Part shown: one piece after another, positions 1 to 4,723 of the stretch | Position numbering within the stretch: position 1 is the stretch's first letter | Layout: every line of letters begins with the position of its first letter | Assembly: GCA_028819945.1 (NCBI GenBank) | Contig: JAPPKQ010000448.1 | Coordinates: 1-10,185 of the forward strand | Source of the DNA: a bacterium | GTDB taxonomy: Bacteria; Actinomycetota; Acidimicrobiia; Acidimicrobiales; CATQHL01 | Direction of reading: 5' to 3' | Length of the DNA: 10,185 nucleotides | Made by a program: the position numbers and the translations under genes | Notes under the pieces: generated by a model | What the model saw: only the letters and a program-made list of their open reading frames with translations | The model's database searches: none | Told to the model about the DNA's origin: nothing

Positions 1-33
1 ACGTGCTCTTCTAAGACGCTGGTCGTGGCCTGA
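1..33 (+). CDS. Possible 3' end of an upstream gene (Xaa-Pro peptidase?)
   Basis: Frame 1 reads ten codons ending ...SSKTLVVA and stops at TGA 31-33. Creatinase-type Xaa-Pro peptidases commonly end in a short strand of the form (T/S)xxxK-x-L-[VI]-[VI], and in many actinobacteria such a peptidase gene lies directly upstream of efp. The identification rests on this tail and on gene order alone, so it is weak. Frame 2 is also open from the window edge into efp, but its translation is arginine/glycine-rich, crosses a palindrome and looks non-coding. Confidence 0.25.
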   Translation, partial: TCSSKTLVVA

Positions 34-70
34 GACCGGCGTTCTGCTCAGTAATGCTGCGGCCCTGCTT

Positions 71-98
71 CGTCATTCCGGCGGAGGCCGGAATCCAG
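71..98. repeat. REP/dRS3-like palindrome
   Basis: A perfect 8-bp inverted repeat, ATTCCGGC (75-82) and GCCGGAAT (87-94), surrounds a GGAG loop inside the context CGTCATTCCGGC...GCCGGAATCCAG. The CGTCATTCC...GGAATCCAG frame is the hallmark of a family of short dispersed palindromes seen in many bacterial genomes (dRS3 in Neisseria, REP-like elements elsewhere). It lies between the end of the upstream reading frame and efp, where such elements usually sit. No U-tract follows, so it is not an obvious intrinsic terminator. Copy number in this genome cannot be seen from one window. Confidence 0.5.
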
Positions 99-166
99 GC
101 CCCGGCGGCGAGGCCGGTGCTCGGCGGGGAACGATCGGCGCACTAGCGCGGCGCAAGGAGGCAACC

Positions 167-730
167 ATGGTCGCCATCACCACCAACGACCTGAAGACGG
201 GCATGACCCTCGAACTGGGCGAGGGGCTGTTCTCGGTCGTGGAGTTCCAGCACGTCAAGCCCGGCAAGGGCCACGCCTTCGTGCGCACCACCCTCCGCAA
301 CGCCCGCACCGGGGCGGTGCTGGAGCGCACGTTCCGGGCCGGCGAGAAGGTGGAGCGGGCCATGATCGACAAGCGCTCCATGCAGTACCTGTACCGCGAC
401 GGCGACGCCTGGGTGTTCATGGACGGCGAGACCTACGAGCAGCTCTACGTGGAGGAGGCCGCCCTGGGCGACACCGGGAAGTACATCGTCGAGGGCGACT
501 CGGTGATCCTGCAGATGTACCGCAGCGAGATCGTTGGCACCGACCTGCCCGCCGCGGTCACCCTCGCCATCACCGAGACCGAGCCGGGCATCCAAGGCGA
601 CCGGGTCTCGGGGGCGACGAAGCCGGCCGTGACCGAGACCGGTCTGGTGGTGTCGGTGCCGCTGTTCATCGAGCCGGGCGAGCGCATCAAGGTGGACACG
701 CGCTCGGGCCAGTACATCGCCCGAGGGTGA
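167..730 (+). CDS. efp: Translation elongation factor P
   Basis: EF-P binds stalled ribosomes between the P and E sites and promotes peptide bonds at consecutive prolines. The 187 residues match the usual length and show the three-domain layout: a KOW-like N-terminal domain with the tip loop KPGKGHAF (Lys34 at the tip), a middle OB domain with YLYRDGDAWVFMD (about residues 75-87), and a C-terminal OB domain with the family signature QGDRVSGATKPAVTETG followed by VPLFIEPG. The ATG start is fixed by AAGGAGG at 155-161, five bases upstream. The stop overlaps the nusB start, as in many actinobacteria. Actinobacterial EF-Ps often read PGKGP at the tip and are reported to work with an unmodified lysine; here the residue after GKG is His36. 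Function is secure; whether Lys34 is modified is not visible. Confidence 0.97.
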   Translation: MVAITTNDLKTGMTLELGEGLFSVVEFQHVKPGKGHAFVRTTLRNARTGAVLERTFRAGEKVERAMIDKRSMQYLYRDGDAWVFMDGETYEQLYVEEAALGDTGKYIVEGDSVILQMYRSEIVGTDLPAAVTLAITETEPGIQGDRVSGATKPAVTETGLVVSVPLFIEPGERIKVDTRSGQYIARG

Positions 731-1155
731 GCGGGCGCGCCGACCCCGACGCCACCCCCGGCGCCCGCAGCGACGCCCGGGCGGCGCGCGAGCGGGCGCT
801 GGCGCTGCTGTACGAGGCCGACGCCCGCGAGGTGGGGATCCTCGAGTTGCTGGGCCGCCAGGACCTGCCGCCGTCCCCGCTGGCGGTCGAGTTGATCGAG
901 GGAGTCGCCACCGGCGGCGCGGCCATCGACGAACTGCTGGAGGAGGTGGCGGTGGACTGGTCGGTGGCGTGCATGGCGCCGGTCGACCGAGCCATCCTGC
1001 GCCTCGCCGCCTACGAGCTGGCCCACCGGCCCGAGACGCCGACGGCCGTGGTCCTCAACGAGGCCGTGGAGCTCGCCAACCTCTACTCCACGGAGTCCTC
1101 GGGCCGTTTCGTGAACGGCGTCCTGGCCACCATCGCCCGCCGGGTACGGCCCTAG
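727..1155 (+). CDS. nusB: Transcription antitermination factor NusB
   Basis: NusB pairs with NusE (ribosomal protein S10) on boxA RNA to support antitermination and rRNA synthesis. The 142-residue product is of family length and all-helical in outline. After a short charged N-terminus come ARERALALLYEAD (about residues 20-32), the central VDRAILRLAAYEL helix (residues 87-99), and the strongly conserved C-terminal block NEAVELANLYSTESSGRFVNG (about 114-134). The GTG start at 727 overlaps the efp stop as GTGA, so translation is probably coupled to efp and no separate ribosome-binding site is needed. In many actinobacteria pyrR follows within tens of bases; here about 3.5 kb of unrelated, partly decayed genes follow instead. 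I see no convincing terminator hairpin after the stop. Confidence 0.95.
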   Translation: MSGRADPDATPGARSDARAARERALALLYEADAREVGILELLGRQDLPPSPLAVELIEGVATGGAAIDELLEEVAVDWSVACMAPVDRAILRLAAYELAHRPETPTAVVLNEAVELANLYSTESSGRFVNGVLATIARRVRP

Positions 1156-1243
1156 GAGACTGCTGATTTATTCGCCCGGAAAGGCTCGCGTTTTGGTGTG
1201 GGGTGTGGGATCCTGGGGGCATGCACGGGGAGGTCCTCGGTGC

Positions 1244-1249
1244 TAACCT
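1244..1249 (+). promoter_or_regulatory. Putative -10 element, leaderless start of the secreted-protein gene
   Basis: TAACCT (TAnnnT) lies seven bases before the ATG at 1257, the spacing expected when transcription begins at or next to the start codon. No Shine-Dalgarno sequence sits at a usable distance: GGGGAGG at 1227-1233 is over 20 bases away. Leaderless mRNAs with TAnnnT about 7 bases before the start codon are common in actinobacteria. No clear -35 is visible. Confidence 0.4.
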
Positions 1250-1256
1250 GCTAGCC

Positions 1257-2032
1257 ATGCGCCCACGCCTCACCCACGTCGCCGGCGCCCTCGCGATCCT
1301 CGCCGCAGCCGTCGGGGCACCCGCCGGTGCCGCCGCCAGTCCGCCGGCGCGCCGAGCAGCGCCGAGCCGCTGGCGTACTGGCACACGCCGGGCCCCGCCA
1401 GCGGCGGCACCGCCCGCACCGCCTACGCGCCCGGCGACGTCGGCGGCATCGACTACTGCGACCTCGTGTTCACCGACGGCCGCGGCGGCGCCGACGGCAC
1501 CGTCCCCGGCCAAGACGATCAGGGGAGGGCCCTCGGCCCGCTGATCCTCCAGTACCGCACCGTCGACGGCTGGGGCACCCCGCAGGTCCTGACGTGCACC
1601 AGCGGCCAGGTCTTCAAGTGGTGCGACTACGCCACGCAATGGTCCGGCGGCGAAGGCGACTGGGAGATCTGGTGGTACCTCAACCAGCTGCCCGTCGGCA
1701 CCCGCGGCATCCGCGTCATCCAGGGCGCCACCACCCTATGGGAGGCCACCTTCACCCGCGGCGCCCCGCCGCCGCCGCCCACCACCACCACGACGACCAT
1801 CGTCGAGCCGCCCGCCACCGCGTTCGACCTGGAGCCCGGCGAGATCGAGGCCGACCCCATCGACGAGCCGACCACCGGCGACGCCGGCAACCCCCTCGGC
1901 GCCCCCCACGGCCCGTGGCCGAGCTTCGTCGCCGTCATCGAGGACACCACCGCCTACTACCAGGACTGCTTCCTGTGGGAGGGCTGGAGCCCGTGGGAAG
2001 ATGCCCACGGCTGGTTCTGCCACCAACCCTGA
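1257..2032 (+). pseudogene. Secreted Cys/Trp-rich protein of unknown family, frameshifted after the signal peptide
   Basis: The ATG at 1257 opens a typical Sec signal peptide: MRPRLTH, a hydrophobic core AGALAILAAAVG, and a likely cleavage region APAGAAAS. The mature protein continues in a different frame (from about 1340): SAGAPSSAEPLAYWHTPGP, then a domain with DYCDLVF, LTCTSGQVFKWCDY and DWEIWWYLNQLPVG, a Pro/Thr linker with PPPPP and six threonines (about 1770-1800), and a C-terminal part with DTTAYYQDCFLWEGW and a final GWFCHQP. That second frame has no ATG, GTG or TTG before 1466, so it cannot supply its own secretion start. One missing base near 1335-1350, in a GCC/CCG-rich stretch, would explain this. 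The paired cysteines suggest disulphides outside the cell. I do not recognise the family. It may be a real pseudogene or a sequencing error. Confidence 0.6.
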
Positions 2033-2074
2033 CCCGACCCGAGAGGAGGGGACTTACGTACGTGACCCGGCGAC

Positions 2075-2080
2075 TACCAT
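2075..2080 (+). promoter_or_regulatory. Putative -10 element before the 47-residue gene
   Basis: TACCAT (TAnnnT) ends seven bases before a GTG at 2088, which is in frame with the small gene's ATG at 2112. This is the same geometry as at 1244-1257. Transcription starting near 2088 would give either a leaderless mRNA from GTG 2088 or a short leader carrying the GAGGAGG site used by ATG 2112. Confidence 0.35.
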
Positions 2081-2111
2081 CGCAACCGTGACTGGCCAGC
2101 GAGGAGGCACC

Positions 2112-2255
2112 ATGCAGGATCGACAGGCGGCACGAAACCGAGGCCACCGAGCCAAGCGCGTGAGCCGACGGCTGTTCCTCGAAGCGACCGACGCGCTCGT
2201 CAAGACCGTCCCGCCGCCCCAGCGCGACGATCAGGAACCGTCCCCGAGCCCGTAG
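2112..2255 (+). CDS. Small basic protein of unknown function (47 residues)
   Basis: The start is supported by GAGGAGG at 2101-2107, four bases before the ATG, one of the best ribosome-binding sites in the window. The product begins with an arginine-rich stretch (MQDRQAARNRGHRAKRVSRR), continues with a short amphipathic segment LFLEATDALVKTV, and ends in a Pro/Asp/Ser tail (PPPQRDDQEPSPSP). No signal peptide, membrane segment or metal motif is visible. It could bind nucleic acid, but that is only a reading of its charge. An in-frame GTG at 2088 would add eight residues. It ends three bases before the stop of the convergent exonuclease relic. I do not recognise a family. Confidence 0.5.
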   Translation: MQDRQAARNRGHRAKRVSRRLFLEATDALVKTVPPPQRDDQEPSPSP

Positions 2256-2258
2256 CGC

Positions 2259-2890
2259 TCATGTCGTGGCGACGCCCGCGAGGAGGCACACGAACTGGTC
2301 CTCGTCGATGATCTGAACAGAGGCACCGTCGGCGGCGAGGGCGAGCGCCTTGGGGTGCTTGGTGCTCTGCGGCGTGTCCGGCTTGCGGTAGCCCGCACCG
2401 ACGCCGAGGACAAGGTAATCAGTGCGGCCGCTGACCGACGTGAGCGGCTTGGCCCCGGCATCGACAGCGGCTTGAAACGCTCCTGCTCGGCTCATCGAGG
2501 CGAGCGTTCCCGTGAACACGAGCCGCTTGCCGAACAGCAGCCCATCGGGGTTCGGTTCGCCCCGCGGCTTGACGTCCTTCGCGCTGAAGCGGTCCGAGCC
2601 TGACACGAGAGCGTTGGAGGACCGCTCGTAGCTCTCGCCGCCGTAACGGCCGAAAACGACGGCGCGTCGCTGGTGGCCTCGGGCATGATCCCGTGAATCG
2701 CGATGTTGGTCCCGTCGTACCTGTTGCCCGGCGGCTGGATCAAATGCCCCCACGCATCCACCGGCTCGCCGCCCTCAAACACGGCGACGCCGACAGCGCA
2801 GGCGGAATCTCTCGCGGCGGTAGCAGTCTCAAAGTCGATGGCGACGACCCGCTGCGCCCGCTCGCGCTTGGACGAACGGCGAGACCTCAC
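2259..2890 (-). pseudogene. Exonuclease-BRCT protein with a collapsed exonuclease domain
   Basis: The gene reads leftwards from GTG 2890, preceded by AAGGGAG on that strand (2904-2898). The first 79 codons start a DEDD-type 3'-5' exonuclease of the DNA polymerase III epsilon group: RVVAIDFETATA carries the DxE pair (Asp19, Glu21), and DGTNIAIHGIMPEATSDAPSF matches the region that ends motif I in this family. The rest of the domain, including the later catalytic Asp/His motifs (about 100 residues), is absent. From about 2655 a different frame continues with the C-terminal half: SGSDRFSAKDVKPRGEPNPD, then the BRCT domain GKRLVFTGTLASMSRAGAF, SGRTDYLVLG and IIDEDQFVCLLAG. Such exonuclease-BRCT proteins normally have both parts in one frame. 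A deletion of several hundred bases that also shifted the frame is the simplest explanation. A nuclease activity is not expected. Confidence 0.75.
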
Positions 2891-2894
2891 GGGT

Positions 2895-2957
2895 GGCTCC
2901 CTTCGGACGGGGTTCGGGTTCGTGCCGTTCAAACGCCGCGACCCGCCGAAGGGAGCC
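2895..2957. repeat. Perfect 12-bp inverted repeat over the exonuclease ribosome-binding site
   Basis: GGCTCCCTTCGG (2895-2906) and CCGAAGGGAGCC (2946-2957) are exact reverse complements with a 39-base loop. On the reverse strand the right arm would be transcribed first and the left arm contains AAGGGAG, the ribosome-binding site for GTG 2890. A folded leader would therefore hide that site. It may instead be a pair of operator half-sites or the remnant of a small mobile element. Confidence 0.6.
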
Positions 2958-3032
2958 CCGAGAACCAGACGGCGTGGCGGACACGGCGCCGTGGATGACG
3001 TCCGAGCAGCGGCGGCGGGAGACCACCAAGCT

Positions 3033-3056
3033 CGGCGTCGTTCCGCGACGACGCCG
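3033..3056. other. 9-bp perfect hairpin
   Basis: CGGCGTCGT (3033-3041), loop TCCGCG, ACGACGCCG (3048-3056). The stem is strong, but neither strand has a following T-run, so it is not a classical terminator. It lies between the divergent exonuclease relic and deaminase gene, where it could insulate the two promoters. Confidence 0.4.
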
Positions 3057-3086
3057 TGAGCGAGTAACGCCGCCCGAGCGATAGTG

Positions 3087-3137
3087 TCGGGGCTGCTACC
3101 TGCGGTCAGGAGAACACGACATGACCGGCAGCCCCGA
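3087..3137 (+). promoter_or_regulatory. Structured leader hairpin before the nucleoside deaminase
   Basis: A 10-bp perfect outer stem, TCGGGGCTGC (3087-3096) with GCAGCCCCGA (3128-3137), encloses an inner 6-bp stem, CGGTCA (3103-3108) with TGACCG (3122-3127), with one 6-base bulge (TACCTG) on the 5' side. The apical loop GGAGAACACGACA holds the AGGAG ribosome-binding site (3108-3112), and the TG of ATG 3121 sits in the inner stem. TAGTGT at 3082-3087 could be a -10 element, but transcription would then start inside the 5' arm, so either a more upstream promoter is used or the element acts as DNA. The ligand or regulator, if any, is unknown. Confidence 0.45.
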
Positions 3138-3174
3138 GACCAGCCACCGCCCTAGTGGCTATTCACGTACGTAG
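3121..3174 (+). CDS. Possible 17-residue leader ORF or displaced N-terminus of the deaminase
   Basis: ATG 3121 has AGGAG eight bases upstream and reads MTGSPETSHRPSGYSRT to a TAG at 3172-3174, eleven bases before the deaminase ATG at 3185. Neither deaminase start candidate (GTG 3155, ATG 3185) has a ribosome-binding site of its own. Either ribosomes translate this short ORF and reinitiate on the deaminase, or a one-base change has split the original N-terminus from the body of the gene. Confidence 0.35.
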   Translation: MTGSPETSHRPSGYSRT

Positions 3175-3184
3175 TCCCCGTGAC

Positions 3185-3676
3185 ATGGCCGCGCTGAGCG
3201 AGCGCGACGAGGGGTTCCTGCGGCAGGCGATCGAGGTCTCGAAGCGCTCGCGCGCCAACGGCAACCACCCCTTCGGAGCGATCTTCGTGGACCGCGGCGG
3301 CAACGTGCTCCTGGGGGCGGAGAACTCGGTGGTCACGGCCCGCGACCTCACCGGCCACGCCGAGACCAATCTGGCTCGGCAGATCGGCCTCACCCTCAGC
3401 GCCACCCAGATCGCCGGCGGCACTCTCTACTCCAGTTGCGAGCCGTGCTCCATGTGCTCGGGCGCCATGTACTGGGCAGGTGTGAACCGGCTCGTCTACG
3501 CCATGGGCGAGCAGGATCTGCTCCCGCTGGCCGGCGGCGAGGGCGGCGGGAACCCCACCATGACCGGGCTCGGCTGCCGCGCCGTGCTGGCCAGCGGGCA
3601 GCGCCCCATCGAGGTCAGCGGCCCGCACCTGGTGGCCGAAGCAGTCGAGGCCCACCGGGGGTTCTGGGACCGTTAG
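3185..3676 (+). CDS. Nucleoside/guanine-type deaminase (CDA superfamily)
   Basis: This is a zinc-dependent cytidine/deoxycytidylate deaminase-fold enzyme of 163 residues from ATG 3185. The zinc site is complete: HAE at 58-60 (His58 ligand, Glu60 proton shuttle) and PCSMC at 87-91 (Cys88, Cys91), followed by SGAMYWAGV. NGNHPFGAIFVD and AENSVVTARDLTGHAE are typical of the group containing bacterial guanine deaminases and related base deaminases rather than of the shorter TadA tRNA enzymes. The C-terminal part (CRAVLASGQRPIEVSGPHL, ending EAHRGFWDR) also fits that group. The exact substrate (guanine, cytosine, isocytosine or another base) cannot be read from sequence. A GTG at 3155 in the same frame would add ten residues (MAIHVRSPRD), but neither start has a ribosome-binding site; see the leader ORF. 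It converges on the flavoprotein relic 12 bases downstream. Confidence 0.85.
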   Translation: MAALSERDEGFLRQAIEVSKRSRANGNHPFGAIFVDRGGNVLLGAENSVVTARDLTGHAETNLARQIGLTLSATQIAGGTLYSSCEPCSMCSGAMYWAGVNRLVYAMGEQDLLPLAGGEGGGNPTMTGLGCRAVLASGQRPIEVSGPHLVAEAVEAHRGFWDR

Positions 3677-3688
3677 AGCCCCGACCGA

Positions 3689-4614
3689 TCACTCTTGTTG
3701 TCCGGTGAGTTGGGTGACCTCGCGGCGATACGGGGTGGCGTCAGCGTCGTCGGTGGGGTTCTCCAGTTCCTCGGCGAAGCGGCGGCCCTCCCAGACGGCG
3801 GCGGCGATCGTGCCGGGGGCGAGGGCGTCGCCGATGGCCCGGGCGCTCCGCAGGCGCAGGTCGGGCCACTCGTGGTGGCGGGCCCGCAGGTCGGTGAGCG
3901 GCGAGTCCTCCAGCAGTCGGGCGGTGACCAGCACCGCAGCCTCGGCATCCAGGCCGGCCGGACCCGCCCCCACGACCAGGATCTTCCCGTCCGCGTGGCG
4001 CCCCCGGTACACCTCGGGATGCCAGCCGCGCCGCCACTCCGCGCCCATCGAGGGGTTCTGGGTGCAGCGGATCGGCGACATGGTGAAATCGCCGGTGACG
4101 CAGATGTTGCAGCCGATGCACTCGCGGATGTCCTCGAGCCGGCCCTCTTCGATCTTCTGAGGCAGGTAGGGGTCGGCGATCGAGGGACGCGCCGCGCCGA
4201 TGAAGTCCAGGATCCCCTGGTGGACCATGCGCACCATGGCTCCGGGCGAGGTGAAGCGTCCCACGCCCACCACCGGCTTGGAGGTCAACGCCTTCAGGCC
4301 CGCCACGTACTGCTCCTCGCCGCCCTCGGCACCGAAGCGCGAGGTCGCGCTGTCGTCCTCCCAGGTGCCCATCGCGAAGTCCCACAGGTCGGGGATCTCG
4401 CCCAACTCGCCGAGTACCTCCTCGATCTCGGCGCGGGTGATGCCGTCGCCGAGCAGCTCGTCGAGGGTGATCCGGCAGGCCGTCGCCGCCCGCCCGGCCG
4501 CCTCCTCGACGGTGTCGGTCAGGATCTCCCGCAGCAGCCTCATGCGGTTATGCAGGCTGCCCCGTACTCGTCGCTGCGCAGGTTGTAGCGGGGTGAGAGG
4601 AAGTGGTGGATCCA
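3689..4614 (-). pseudogene. Trimethylamine/dimethylamine dehydrogenase-type flavoprotein relic
   Basis: Intact members are about 700-730 residues: an FMN TIM barrel, a 4Fe-4S cluster, then an ADP/FAD-binding module. Reading leftwards, the relic begins within the barrel at [18 protein letters not shown] (from about 4614), then a one-base loss in CCCC (4560-4563) breaks the frame; restoring a G gives YGGSLHNRMRLLREI, and the frame continues from ATG 4543. Present are DLWDFAMGTWEDD, KPVVGVGRFTSP, ARPSIADPYLPQK, the cluster motif CIGCNIC with a fourth cysteine in RCTQNP (Cys142, 145, 148, 160 from that ATG), WRRGWHPE and the nucleotide loop VVGAGPAG (190-197). It then jumps in frame, at about 3932-3955, to the family's last segment: VLVTARLLEDSPL, IGDALAPGTIAAAVWEG, ATPYRREVTQL. 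Roughly 230-260 residues are missing there and about 180 at the N-terminus. It is unlikely to be an active amine dehydrogenase. Confidence 0.85.
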
Positions 4615-4662
4615 GCTGAGCGCGACCGCCCTCCGGGGGTGCGTGGTTCCCGGATGGCGCCG

Positions 4663-4671
4663 TGGTACCGT
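4663..4671 (+). promoter_or_regulatory. Putative extended -10 promoter of the pyr operon
   Basis: TGGTACCGT has the TGn-TAnnnT form of an extended -10. Transcription would begin near 4678, a few bases before the PyrR-binding hairpin. No good -35 is seen, which is usual for extended -10 promoters. It lies just beyond the start of the divergent flavoprotein relic. Confidence 0.4.
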
Positions 4672-4685
4672 CAGCCGACCGTTAA

Positions 4686-4705
4686 GCGGGTCCCGCGAGG
4701 CCCGT
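4686..4705 (+). promoter_or_regulatory. PyrR-binding loop in the pyr mRNA leader
   Basis: The bases GGGTCCCGCGAGGCCCG fit the established PyrR-binding consensus (ARUCCNGNGAGGYU in bacilli) at every core position: UCC, NGNGA and GG are all present. The fold is the expected one: lower stem GCGGG/CCCGT (one G-U), a bulged U at 4691, an upper two-pair stem CC/GG (4692-4693 with 4699-4700), and the terminal loop CGCGA (4694-4698). A good Shine-Dalgarno follows eight bases later, so PyrR-UMP binding would probably act on translation initiation, as shown in mycobacteria, rather than on a terminator; no U-tract terminator follows. GGTCC (4689-4693) could alternatively pair with GGACC (4708-4712), giving a competing fold. 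Confidence 0.75.
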
Positions 4706-4712
4706 ACGGACC

Positions 4713-4718
4713 GGAGGT
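4713..4718 (+). promoter_or_regulatory. Ribosome-binding site of pyrR
   Basis: GGAGGT lies eight bases after the PyrR-binding hairpin and is the only strong Shine-Dalgarno in the leader. The in-frame codon at the right distance (five bases) is CTG 4724; no ATG, GTG or TTG in the pyrR frame is well placed. Confidence 0.5.
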
Positions 4719-4723
4719 GGACG

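Noticed and set aside
2062..2091. Nine-codon ORF (GTG 2062, VTRRLPSQP) after a GAGGAGGGG stretch, as a leader peptide
   Set aside because: The likely -10 (2075-2080) lies inside it, so it would not be on the small gene's transcript, and the spacing to GAGGAGGGG is long.
3033..3056. Intrinsic terminator at the 9-bp hairpin
   Set aside because: No T-run follows the stem on either strand, so it is listed only as a hairpin.
2056..3173. ACGTACGT present twice (2056-2063 and 3165-3172)
   Set aside because: Only eight self-complementary bases with no shared flanks; too little to call an operator or element.
3695..4588. 297-codon forward open frame over the flavoprotein relic
   Set aside because: It mirrors the reverse-strand relic, whose iron-sulphur and nucleotide motifs are unmistakable.
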